Shown here piece after piece: positions 1-6,370 of a stretch of 27,058 nucleotides of DNA. The notes below the pieces were generated by a model. The model made no database searches. It had not been told where the DNA came from and saw nothing but the letters and a program-made list of their open reading frames with translations. How positions within the stretch are numbered: the first letter of the stretch is position 1; each line of letters opens with the position of its first letter. The stretch spans positions 1 through 27,058 of IMG/VR virus record IMGVR_UViG_3300044715_000159. One strand, given 5' to 3'. A program made the position numbers and the translations under genes. Source of the DNA: a virus.

Positions 1-64
1 CGTTTTCGTACTTTGGTCTGTCGAGCAGGGCGTTGATGTTCTTGATTCCCTTTACAATGCTCAT
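1..64 (-). CDS. Start of an unidentified gene (partial, cut by window edge)
   Basis: Only the first 21 codons lie in the window; they read MSIVKGIKNINALLDRPKYE and then leave it. The ATG at 64-62 is preceded by a strong Shine-Dalgarno (AAAGGAG, about six bases upstream), so it is a convincing start. It lies 24 bases after the primase stop and is probably co-transcribed with the primase. Its place suggests a DNA metabolism or nucleic-acid-binding role, but this is position only. The fragment is too short to assign to a family. Confidence 0.75.
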   Translation of the reverse strand, partial: MSIVKGIKNINALLDRPKYEN

Positions 65-88
65 ATTTTTCTCCTTTGTGTGTTTGTA

Positions 89-1033
89 TTAGTTTAGCAT
101 AGACTCTATGGTTTTGTCAAACGAAGACCTTAAACTTTTAATTTCTTCATCTGGCATATCGCCTATGTCTTTGTATTGTTTATTTAGTTGTATAACGGAA
201 ACACGAGATCCAAGTTTTTCAATTATCCTGTCTTTCATGTTTCCACCTGCCTCATCATTATCTGCAATAACAGTAATGTTATTGAAATACTTTTGAAGCA
301 ATTCTATTTGTTTACCTGATACATTAGCCCCAAGTGTTGCCACTGCAGGAATCCCCAGTTGGTCAAGTCTAATAACGTCAAACGAAGACTCTACAACATA
401 TACTATATCAGATTTCTTAACACGGTGCAAGTTAAAAAGTGTTTTGCTTTTTGGTAATCCTGGAGTATTCTTAAAGTCTTTACCTTCAATAGATCTTCCA
501 ACAAAGCCAAGTGTGACTCCGTCTGGGCTGTGTACTGGAACAGTTACCATATCCTGTTTTTCAGAATACCCTAAAGCAAACTTAGAACAAGACTGTTGAT
601 TTAGTTTACGATACTGAAAATAATTCTTTGCTCTTTCAGATGAGGCAACATTGTTATGAAGTCTTTTAATAATTAATTCATCAAATGGCTTGTACTGTTC
701 CTCTTTTACTAAAGCACGATCAATCTCAACTGCGAGATTGCTTTCTTTTTCTTTACTCTTTATAAATCTTGCTGACTCAAAATATGTTCTGCCAGAGGTG
801 TGCATTACTAATTCTATGAGGTCTGCAGATTTCTGACATGAAAAACAAAAAAACATTCCATTGGTCTTATGAACTTCTCCTGCTGGTGTTCTGTGGTTAT
901 TATGAAATGGACAAAATATTATAAAATCTGCATCTAATTCTGACTCGATTGTTGTGCCTGATCCAGTGATGACTCGCTTGACTTGTTCGGCTGTATAAGG
1001 ACTGGATTGGTTCCGTCTATTCCTGCTATCCAT
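89..1033 (-). CDS. DnaG-type DNA primase (short form)
   Basis: This protein should make RNA primers for phage DNA replication, working with the helicase encoded at 1318-2538. It has 314 residues. An N-terminal CHC2-type zinc-binding motif is visible as Cys41-Pro-Phe-His44 and Cys63-Phe-Ser-Cys66. An RNA-polymerase-basic region follows at about 150-195 (VTVPVHSPDGVTLGFVGR). The TOPRIM domain is at about 208-285, with the acidic motif VVESSFD (Glu215) and the metal-binding motif IADNDEAGG (Asp258, Asp260). It is about half the length of bacterial DnaG and lacks the C-terminal helicase-binding domain, as is common for phage primases. The ATG at 1033 is supported by AAAAGGAAGAG just upstream, although this makes it overlap the preceding gene by 100 bases. 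The zinc finger needs most of the N-terminus, which also favours this start. Confidence 0.93.
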   Translation of the reverse strand: MDSRNRRNQSSPYTAEQVKRVITGSGTTIESELDADFIIFCPFHNNHRTPAGEVHKTNGMFFCFSCQKSADLIELVMHTSGRTYFESARFIKSKEKESNLAVEIDRALVKEEQYKPFDELIIKRLHNNVASSERAKNYFQYRKLNQQSCSKFALGYSEKQDMVTVPVHSPDGVTLGFVGRSIEGKDFKNTPGLPKSKTLFNLHRVKKSDIVYVVESSFDVIRLDQLGIPAVATLGANVSGKQIELLQKYFNNITVIADNDEAGGNMKDRIIEKLGSRVSVIQLNKQYKDIGDMPDEEIKSLRSSFDKTIESMLN

Positions 1034-1305
1034 TCGCTCTTCCTTTTCCCTGCGTAAACCCCGTGTATTGATAATTCAAATTCAAAAAAGTCTTTACTAT
1101 CATTATACAGCAAAGTGAAGTCTGGGTCAAGATCAATTCTTGGAACATACCCACTCAACCTCATCTCTGAAACTAGCAATCTTACATACTCTATCTTTAA
1201 TCTTCCAAGCAACGCCTCATCTTGAATTATCCCATTAAGATAAAACTTCTTGAGTGGCTTATGATGATAAAAATCTGGTGGTATGTTCTCAGTGTTTTTA
1301 GACAT
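934..1305 (-). CDS. Hypothetical protein between helicase and primase
   Basis: This 123-residue soluble protein belongs to no family I recognise. It is mixed in composition, with a stretch at about 50-95 that looks like alternating beta strands (DFTLLYNDSKDFFEFELSIH) and a Ser/Gln-rich C-terminal tail at about 105-123. The tail is encoded in the 100 bases shared with the primase start, so its composition may be constrained by the primase reading frame. The gene sits between helicase and primase, so a replisome accessory role is possible but unproven. No Shine-Dalgarno precedes the ATG; instead a TATAAT box ends five bases upstream, suggesting a leaderless transcript. Confidence 0.8.
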   Translation of the reverse strand: MSKNTENIPPDFYHHKPLKKFYLNGIIQDEALLGRLKIEYVRLLVSEMRLSGYVPRIDLDPDFTLLYNDSKDFFEFELSIHGVYAGKRKSEWIAGIDGTNPVLIQPNKSSESSLDQAQQSSQN

Positions 1306-1319
1306 ACCATATTATACCT
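1306..1319 (-). promoter_or_regulatory. Candidate leaderless promoter (TATAAT) for the 123-residue gene
   Basis: On the minus strand the helicase stop codon TAG is followed by GTATAATATGGT and then the ATG at 1305. The perfect TATAAT (1316-1311) ends five bases before the ATG, so transcription would begin at or one base from the start codon. No Shine-Dalgarno is present at a usable distance. No clear -35 element is seen. In an AT-rich genome a single TATAAT could be chance; the repeated arrangement in this window raises the likelihood. Confidence 0.5.
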
Positions 1320-2538
1320 ACTTATCTTCAAAGTCTTTATACCTGTAGTATCCCTTGTCAAAGTCGCACTGGACTAGAAAATCTCCCATAAAACCATTAC
1401 GGTTCTTTCTAAAAGCACACTCGATAATGTCGCTATTCGTTCCACGGCCCAGAGCAAGTACCCAGTCAGCATCGTAAGCAATCTGTCTAGACCAGGCTGT
1501 CTGGCCCAGTGTAGGGACGGTAGACAGGTCATTAACGTCATCTGGTGTAGCAGATGAGATAGCAATGATAGGGACTTCTTCACCAATAGCCATTAGTTTA
1601 AGTTCTCGTGAAAGGTTCTTCATTCGTACCGTTTCATTATCTGACTTTTGATTAGGAGCCATCAATTGTAAATAGTCAACAATCACAAAGTCTGGCTTAT
1701 ACTGATCAATCTTTCCACGGAGTACAGAAGGGTTTATCTCTCCACCCTGATCATTTGAGATAATGTGAAACTCTGGCTTGCCCTGAAGATTCTTTGCATG
1801 CCATTCCTTTAGCATATCAATCTCTATCTCACCATTGCTAATCTTTCTGTGAGACCAACGACCTTCTCCCATGATAGTAAAGACACGGTTACGAACTTCT
1901 GTTTCAGACATCTCAAGAGAGATTACAAGGGGCGTCTTACCCTGCTTCCAGGCCTGTACAGCGAAGTACAGTGCTAACCAGGACTTTCCTATACCTGGGT
2001 ATGCCAAGAAGACTCCCAACTGCCCTGGCATAATTCCAGATGGCAGATAGTTATCAAATCCTGGCAAGCCAGTCTTGATGCCAACATGACCTAGGGCTTG
2101 TTGCTTCTTTACATTTTCAAAGTAAGCAATCGCAGACTCTAGATCTGTGACATCAATATCACGAATAGCAGCAGTATTCTTTTTTAGTTCTGAAGTTTTT
2201 GTAATAAGATCATTTAGTGCAACAGTTCCCTGATTGTTTTGCACATTTGTTGCTGCTGATCTAATGATATCCTTTAGGCTATCATTTAAATACTCTCCTT
2301 GAAGTTCTTCAAGATGATGCTTTGTGGCACCGACACCTGGGACTGGATCAAAGTCACGAAACTTTTCTCTTACTAAGTCTACTGGAGGAAGGGATGAATT
2401 GTTCTCAAAATAAAGTCTTACAAAGTTCCAGATGTCTCCGTGGGTTCTAAGAAGATTGTCTACGTTGGCCTGTAGCAGAACATGGATCTGCTTATCCTGA
2501 AGAACAGCAGTAATTAGTTTTGACTCTGTATTATTCAC
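1318..2538 (-). CDS. DnaB-type replicative DNA helicase
   Basis: This is a RecA-fold, DnaB/F4-family helicase that should unwind phage DNA at the fork. Of its 406 residues, the first 130 or so form a divergent helical N-terminal domain. The C-terminal ATPase domain starts near residue 150. It shows Walker A AYPGIGKS (Lys185), the ISLEMS motif at 207-211, Walker B FVIVDYLQL (Asp288), and a basic RKNRNG loop at 377-382 that matches the arginine-finger region of DnaB. It is shorter than bacterial DnaB (about 470 residues), mainly in the N-terminal domain. The GTG start at 2538 overlaps the previous gene by eight bases and has a good Shine-Dalgarno (AAGGAG). Together with the primase it forms a split helicase-primase set. 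Confidence 0.95.
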   Translation of the reverse strand: MNNTESKLITAVLQDKQIHVLLQANVDNLLRTHGDIWNFVRLYFENNSSLPPVDLVREKFRDFDPVPGVGATKHHLEELQGEYLNDSLKDIIRSAATNVQNNQGTVALNDLITKTSELKKNTAAIRDIDVTDLESAIAYFENVKKQQALGHVGIKTGLPGFDNYLPSGIMPGQLGVFLAYPGIGKSWLALYFAVQAWKQGKTPLVISLEMSETEVRNRVFTIMGEGRWSHRKISNGEIEIDMLKEWHAKNLQGKPEFHIISNDQGGEINPSVLRGKIDQYKPDFVIVDYLQLMAPNQKSDNETVRMKNLSRELKLMAIGEEVPIIAISSATPDDVNDLSTVPTLGQTAWSRQIAYDADWVLALGRGTNSDIIECAFRKNRNGFMGDFLVQCDFDKGYYRYKDFEDK

Positions 2539-2839
2539 TTAGCCACTCCTTCGCCATTCGTCTACGCTCTGCTCTTTCTTGACTGTCTTTTAGTCTATCT
2601 TTTTTTGCCTGTAATATTTTTTCTGCATTGTATGCAAAGTAATTCCATGATGGGCTTTCTGAAACTGCAAAGTAGTACTCAAGTATCTCGTAGCATCCTG
2701 ACAATGTGTAAGACTCAACAAGAGCATCAGATGCCCATTGTTCTACATTTAAGTTTAGAGATGGCTTTGATTCGTACCTTGCGGTATGATACTTGCTGTA
2801 TCTTGAAAGCAAAGCCATACGGTCTTTGCGTTCGGCCAT
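2531..2839 (-). CDS. Small helical protein preceding the helicase (possible loader)
   Basis: This is a 102-residue, charged, probably all-helical protein. Its middle (about 35-80) contains SYTLSGCYEILEYYF and an aromatic-rich stretch, and its C-terminus is strongly basic and acidic (KKDRLKDSQERAERRRMAKE). Small helical proteins directly upstream of phage DnaB genes are often helicase loaders or regulators, for example the G39P-type protein of SPP1. I infer a similar role from position, size and helicity only; no diagnostic motif is seen. Its start overlaps the previous stop codon by one base (TAATG), so it is translationally coupled, and it overlaps the helicase start by eight bases. Confidence 0.8.
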   Translation of the reverse strand: MAERKDRMALLSRYSKYHTARYESKPSLNLNVEQWASDALVESYTLSGCYEILEYYFAVSESPSWNYFAYNAEKILQAKKDRLKDSQERAERRRMAKEWLSE

Positions 2840-3048
2840 TACTTTTCTTCAGCCTCGGACTGTGCTTCTAAAATCTTGGCAGTTAACTTGTCTTCAACAA
2901 ACTTGTAGACTCGCTCAAATGCTTGATCTGGGGTTTCTCCGCTGCGTCTTGAATCAACAACACCAAGATCAAGTCTTAGTGATTGAAAGTTACCAAGGTT
3001 AAGCGTGTATCCTAATGTAACAGATACCTTTGTGTCTTCATTTTCCAT
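2839..3048 (-). CDS. Small conserved-looking protein of unknown function
   Basis: I call a 69-residue protein starting at the ATG at 3048 (MENEDTKVSVTLGYTLNLGN). An in-frame upstream start at 3129 would overlap the preceding gene by 68 bases and add a poorly structured N-terminus. The start at 3048 has GAAGGG seven bases upstream and begins just before the beta-strand region. The N-terminal half looks like beta strands (VSVTLGYTLNLGNFQSLRLD), and the C-terminal half is a single amphipathic helix (DQAFERVYKFVEDKLTAKIL). The fold class cannot be named. Because it sits in the replication operon, a nucleic-acid-binding accessory role is conceivable, but nothing shows it. Confidence 0.75.
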   Translation of the reverse strand: MENEDTKVSVTLGYTLNLGNFQSLRLDLGVVDSRRSGETPDQAFERVYKFVEDKLTAKILEAQSEAEEK

Positions 3049-3061
3049 TTTATACCCTTCG

Positions 3062-3604
3062 TTAAATAGACTCGCTCCAAATTGGAACAAACTGTCCGTC
3101 TTCTGTTCTTCTATATGTAAGTATACCATCGCCCATTCTGCGTGTCAACTCTTGCTTACTGGGCGTAATATCATTTGTTATTAATTTATCTTTTCTTGGT
3201 CTGCCAATATGGTACGTAGCAAGTATATCACGTATGGCTCTCACTTGCGATTCTGAGTAGTATGACCTTACTTGGAAACCTCTTGCCCCACCTTTTTGAG
3301 ATCCCGTTGGAAATGGAATGACTCCTCGTTTCATTAGTGATGGCATATATTTTTTATGACGATTAACTAAATCAGCAGTCTCTCTAACGGTATAGGCTCG
3401 CTCTCTTTTCTTTTTAAAATCAGAAACTAAACAACTTTCAATCTGATCTTTTGTAATATTATAAACAGACATAATCCCATTAGACTTATTGAGGTGGTGA
3501 ATTCTAACAAGATCACCATTTAAAAACCAAACCTTTTTGTTACCTGGTATTACAGGTGACTCATTGTACTTTTCGCTCTCAATTGTTCCCTTTTTAGTAG
3601 CCAT
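3062..3604 (-). CDS. Helix-turn-helix DNA-binding protein (MerR/excisionase-like)
   Basis: This 180-residue protein is probably sequence-specific and DNA-binding. Residues 70-130 resemble a MerR or excisionase-type winged helix: AYTVRETADLVNRHKKYMPS forms the HTH, a wing-like stretch follows (RGVIPFPTGSQKGGARGF), and then a helix (YSESQVRAIRDILA). Residues 134-140 (GRPRKDK) resemble an AT-hook. Residues 22-60 form a separate N-terminal region. It opens the replication cluster, so it could be a transcription regulator or an origin-binding initiator; the sequence does not decide between them. The ATG at 3604 has an excellent Shine-Dalgarno (AGGAGGG) and lies 55 bases inside the preceding gene. 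Confidence 0.8.
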   Translation of the reverse strand: MATKKGTIESEKYNESPVIPGNKKVWFLNGDLVRIHHLNKSNGIMSVYNITKDQIESCLVSDFKKKRERAYTVRETADLVNRHKKYMPSLMKRGVIPFPTGSQKGGARGFQVRSYYSESQVRAIRDILATYHIGRPRKDKLITNDITPSKQELTRRMGDGILTYRRTEDGQFVPIWSESI

Positions 3605-3741
3605 CGGCCCTCCTGAGAATTACTAGGTGGATGAAAAAATTTTCTTAATCCACAAAGAATGCAATATAGTTCTAGATTATTTATTTCTGTGTACTGTCGA
3701 TCTATTAGCATTCTTCCATTACATTTTATACATTTAATCAC
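3550..3741 (-). CDS. Zinc-ribbon miniprotein
   Basis: This 63-residue protein has a clear four-cysteine zinc ribbon: Cys4-x2-Cys7 and Cys27-x2-Cys30, separated by a short beta-rich segment (RMLIDRQYTEINNLELY). Such phage proteins usually bind nucleic acid or protein partners, but no specific function is known to me. The GTG start at 3741 overlaps the TGA of the lectin-like gene by four bases (GTGA), which indicates translational coupling to the tail operon. Its last 55 bases overlap the start of the HTH gene. The region after residue 35 (HPPSNSQEGRWLLKREQ) is basic and unstructured. Confidence 0.8.
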   Translation of the reverse strand: MIKCIKCNGRMLIDRQYTEINNLELYCILCGLRKFFHPPSNSQEGRWLLKREQLRAKSTMSHL

Positions 3742-4190
3742 GATGTAGGTTTTCCAACTGCTATTATGTTAATTCCTATCGGAGTCTCTCCTCCAACATT
3801 AAATCTTGCAAATCCTTCAACCTTTGATGTTGATATACTATTAATTGTAACTGTTACACCCTTTCCTGAATCTGTTGTGTCTTTATTGTATGGTGTTGCT
3901 GTTACAACTGGAGGATATGCAAACTGCTTTTTAAAGTCATGAGACCAAGAAATGGAGGTTCCTGCTGTTTGAAGTGATGCTGGTGAAACTGTTGTAAAAG
4001 CCGCTTCAATTTGAGCCTCAGAAGTTTTCATTGCTTGTGGACCTTCTGGTCCTTTAGTGTATACCCCAACCTCACCTTTTCTAGACTCGCTGCCTAATTG
4101 ATTGTATAACTCATTAATAGATCTAACAATATCATATATATAGGTAACATCTAGTGGCTGCCCACGCTCAGGTACAGGTAAAATTGGCAT
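3738..4190 (-). CDS. Probable tail accessory protein with H-type-lectin-like domain
   Basis: This is a 150-residue protein. Residues 1-60 form a leader with a helix (TYIYDIVRSINELYNQLG), perhaps an oligomerisation or virion-attachment segment. Residues 78-147 resemble an H-type lectin or gp53-like receptor-binding fold: F86-x3-F90, then Pro93-Pro94 in FAYPPVVTATP, alternating strands (GVTVTINSISTSKVEGFARF), and a closing strand INIIAVG. Such domains bind surface glycans in other phage fibres, so host recognition is a reasonable inference. It is the last gene of the tail cluster. No Shine-Dalgarno precedes the ATG, and an extended -10 box sits six bases upstream, so it is probably expressed from its own leaderless transcript. 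Confidence 0.75.
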   Translation of the reverse strand: MPILPVPERGQPLDVTYIYDIVRSINELYNQLGSESRKGEVGVYTKGPEGPQAMKTSEAQIEAAFTTVSPASLQTAGTSISWSHDFKKQFAYPPVVTATPYNKDTTDSGKGVTVTINSISTSKVEGFARFNVGGETPIGINIIAVGKPTS

Positions 4191-4205
4191 AATATAATTA
4201 TACCA
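4191..4205 (-). promoter_or_regulatory. Extended -10 promoter giving a leaderless transcript
   Basis: The minus strand reads TGGTATAAT, then TATATT, then the ATG at 4190. This is a perfect extended -10 (TGn plus TATAAT) with six bases to the start codon, so the first transcribed base should be the A of ATG. The -10 box contains the stop codon TAA of the upstream fibronectin-like gene. No Shine-Dalgarno and no convincing -35 box are present. The arrangement is nearly identical to that at 22429-22443. Confidence 0.6.
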
Positions 4206-4656
4206 GATCCTTGGTTTGAGAATAGACTTCTAGATGATTGGTTCTTACTAATGTTATTGGGTCAATTACGTCTGCAAGTGTCGGGTTAATAGAAGAGATC
4301 TGGACAACTACTCTTACAGACTGTGTTCCATTTTTTAAAAAAGAATAACTATTTGAGGCAGTTGAGTTTAAGTATGTTGGAGTTACTCCGTCAAAGCCGA
4401 CAAAGATGTCATAGGTTACTTGTGTTGATGACTGACCCGTTGTCCAATTTACCAAGATAGTATTACCAACTTGATTAATATCTCCTGGTCCAGCGACCAA
4501 AACATTAGATCCAGTGATAAATATTTTTGAATAGGCAGACTTTCTGTTTTTATCTTCCGATACAATTCTAAATCTTATAACTCTTGAATTTGAAGAAGTT
4601 ACTTTTCCAAGAAGTTCTTTTTTAATAACAACATTTTTAATTCCTTTATCTGCCAC
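4198..4656 (-). CDS. Virion protein with a fibronectin type III-like domain
   Basis: This is a 152-residue beta-rich protein. Residues about 50-121 look like a single fibronectin type III or similar Ig-like sandwich: ILVNWTTGQSSTQVTYDIFV carries the conserved Trp and the V-x-Y-x-I-F strand, and a later strand is SVRVVVQISS. Residues 1-50 have a shorter beta-rich stretch (SRVIRFRIVSEDKNRKSAYSK). Such domains decorate phage tails and fibres and may bind carbohydrate weakly. It starts at GTG 4656 with a G-rich upstream segment (TTGGGGG) as the only ribosome-binding signal, two bases after the upstream stop. It is co-located with other tail-tip genes. The exact role in the virion is unknown. Confidence 0.75.
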   Translation of the reverse strand: MADKGIKNVVIKKELLGKVTSSNSRVIRFRIVSEDKNRKSAYSKIFITGSNVLVAGPGDINQVGNTILVNWTTGQSSTQVTYDIFVGFDGVTPTYLNSTASNSYSFLKNGTQSVRVVVQISSINPTLADVIDPITLVRTNHLEVYSQTKDLV

Positions 4657-4658
4657 GG

Positions 4659-5807
4659 CTAAACCCCCAAGGAGAATCTAAATTCAATATAGTTTGTTGT
4701 ATTTGCTGCCTTTATAATTGGCCTTGATCCATCGTTTCTAATTACAGAATAGCCAGTAAGTCCATACAAAGAGTTTGTTGATGTAATGTTTTCTAGTCTC
4801 AAACCATCCAAACAAACATAGAACAAGTCTGATGGCTCTCCTGCTTCAGTTACACAGGAATATATTTTTGCCACAGTAACTTCTCTCCAATCAAAGTTGT
4901 CAGTCTTGTTTAAATCCTTTAGCGCCTTTTTTACAATTAGGTATCTGTTTGTTGAGAGGTTTCTGTTGTCTGGTGATGTTCCAGCCGTATAACCAAGATC
5001 GTCAATGTCTACTTCAAACCTAGCGTACTCTTGAGGAGTATCTGACCCTGTGTAAGAAAATTCTAAAAGAATCTTAACATTGTCTGGAACTGTATTTGCG
5101 CTAGGGCTTTTGCTTACAACAGAAAATGCTAGTCTCAGTTCATCAAGTGGACTATTTTTTGTAAAATCTACATTTGTTTGATTAAGCCGAATATACTTTG
5201 GCTCTGCACCTATTTCTAATTTACCTGAAGCATTCCTTGTTAGTCTAGAACTGTTTCCAGCCATAGCAATGATGTTATTTAAAAACCTACATCTTTCATT
5301 TCTTGCCACTCTGTCTGTATTTGTAAAAATTCTATTGTCTGCGTTGGTTTCAAAAACACTTGATGTCTGGTTTATAATTCCATTATCAGCCTCTCCATCT
5401 AACGGGGCATAGACAGAAGGTATTTCAATAGCAGAAGAATTAAAAGGCTGATATAGCCAATTGTCTGTGTCAGCAAAAGAGTAGACATTTCTACTATCAA
5501 AAGATCCAGCAACTGGGTTTGAGGCAGCAGAAAAGATTCCAATCTCTGTTATTTCATATCTTTCCTCTGTTGGTAGTTCTGCTGTTAGGACTACCTTATC
5601 TATCCCGTCCTCATTTACAAAACCTCTGGAAACGATAGGGACACGAAACATCTCAAAGTCCAAAGAATTCTTTAGACTGTAGTCGCCAAAAGACCCGTCA
5701 GAAGCCAGTGGAGAGGCTCCACAGCCCACAGCAATGTGGGAGGCATACGATTGGGTCTGTCCTACAAGATACTTGGCTAAAAGATTTTTACCTATATTAG
5801 TTATCAT
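4659..5807 (-). CDS. Minor tail / fibre-like structural protein
   Basis: This is a 382-residue protein with a fibre-type N-terminus (ITNIGKNLLAKYLVGQ), followed at about 70-95 by ERYEITEIGIFSA, a pattern seen in tail-fibre attachment regions and baseplate accessory proteins. The rest is rich in beta strands, Ser, Thr and Asn, with no enzyme motif visible. It overlaps the preceding gene by one base (TAATG) and has a strong Shine-Dalgarno (GGAGGAAA). Its place after the hub protein makes a tail-tip or side-fibre component likely. Receptor binding is possible but not shown. Confidence 0.75.
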   Translation of the reverse strand: MITNIGKNLLAKYLVGQTQSYASHIAVGCGASPLASDGSFGDYSLKNSLDFEMFRVPIVSRGFVNEDGIDKVVLTAELPTEERYEITEIGIFSAASNPVAGSFDSRNVYSFADTDNWLYQPFNSSAIEIPSVYAPLDGEADNGIINQTSSVFETNADNRIFTNTDRVARNERCRFLNNIIAMAGNSSRLTRNASGKLEIGAEPKYIRLNQTNVDFTKNSPLDELRLAFSVVSKSPSANTVPDNVKILLEFSYTGSDTPQEYARFEVDIDDLGYTAGTSPDNRNLSTNRYLIVKKALKDLNKTDNFDWREVTVAKIYSCVTEAGEPSDLFYVCLDGLRLENITSTNSLYGLTGYSVIRNDGSRPIIKAANTTNYIEFRFSLGV

Positions 5808-6370
5808 TAATTTCCTCCACTATGTATTGTATCACTAAAAACATCTCCACTGGTCAATATCTGAACCTCTAACTGTTCATCATTCATAGTATTAATTAGA
5901 TTAATAACCAGGTCCCCTGTGATTGGGTCAATATATACAGACTTACAGTTTGGCACTTTTGTTCTTTTTGTTAGGTCTGTGTCTGTTCCAACTAGATCGT
6001 ATCCAGTTCCGCACTCAGGAAGTCTATCAAAAATGGAAAAAGATAAAGATTTAAAATAAGAGTCAGATGACTGAAGCCTTACAATATTGTTTGGGTTGTA
6101 TTGTGAATATAGATCTGTTAAATTTTTAATTGGAGAGTAAGAAACTTTTTGTCCATTTACTAAATCGTGTCTTGATATTGTTGATAGTTCATAGCCACCA
6201 ATATCTTCAAATATTAAATCTGTCATTGTTTCAATATTTAGGAGTTCATCTCCAAAAATAATTAAATCTGGAGTTGCAATTTTTACTGAAGTGGTGTCTA
6301 CTTTTACTGTGGCTTCTGGCAGGGCTGCTGCCGAATCAGTAGAACTACCTGTGCTAATCTTATCTGTCAC
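5807..6370 (-). CDS. Tail-tip accessory protein of unknown function
   Basis: This is a 187-residue protein without a recognised family. The first 25 residues are Ser/Ala/Thr-rich and probably flexible. The remainder is mixed alpha and beta, with two cysteines at about 121 and 142 and a terminal beta-rich region (SVYIDPITGDLVINLINT). The GTG start at 6370 overlaps the stop of the 1,441-residue hub gene by one base (TAGTG), with GAGGT upstream. Tight coupling to the hub gene suggests a virion protein that assembles with it; this is inferred from context. Confidence 0.7.
   Translation of the reverse strand: MTDKISTGSSTDSAAALPEATVKVDTTSVKIATPDLIIFGDELLNIETMTDLIFEDIGGYELSTISRHDLVNGQKVSYSPIKNLTDLYSQYNPNNIVRLQSSDSYFKSLSFSIFDRLPECGTGYDLVGTDTDLTKRTKVPNCKSVYIDPITGDLVINLINTMNDEQLEVQILTSGDVFSDTIHSGGN

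Noticed and set aside
3049-3129. Upstream in-frame start for the 69-residue protein
   Set aside because: It overlaps the HTH gene by 68 bases and adds an unstructured segment; the ATG at 3048 has a reasonable ribosome-binding site.
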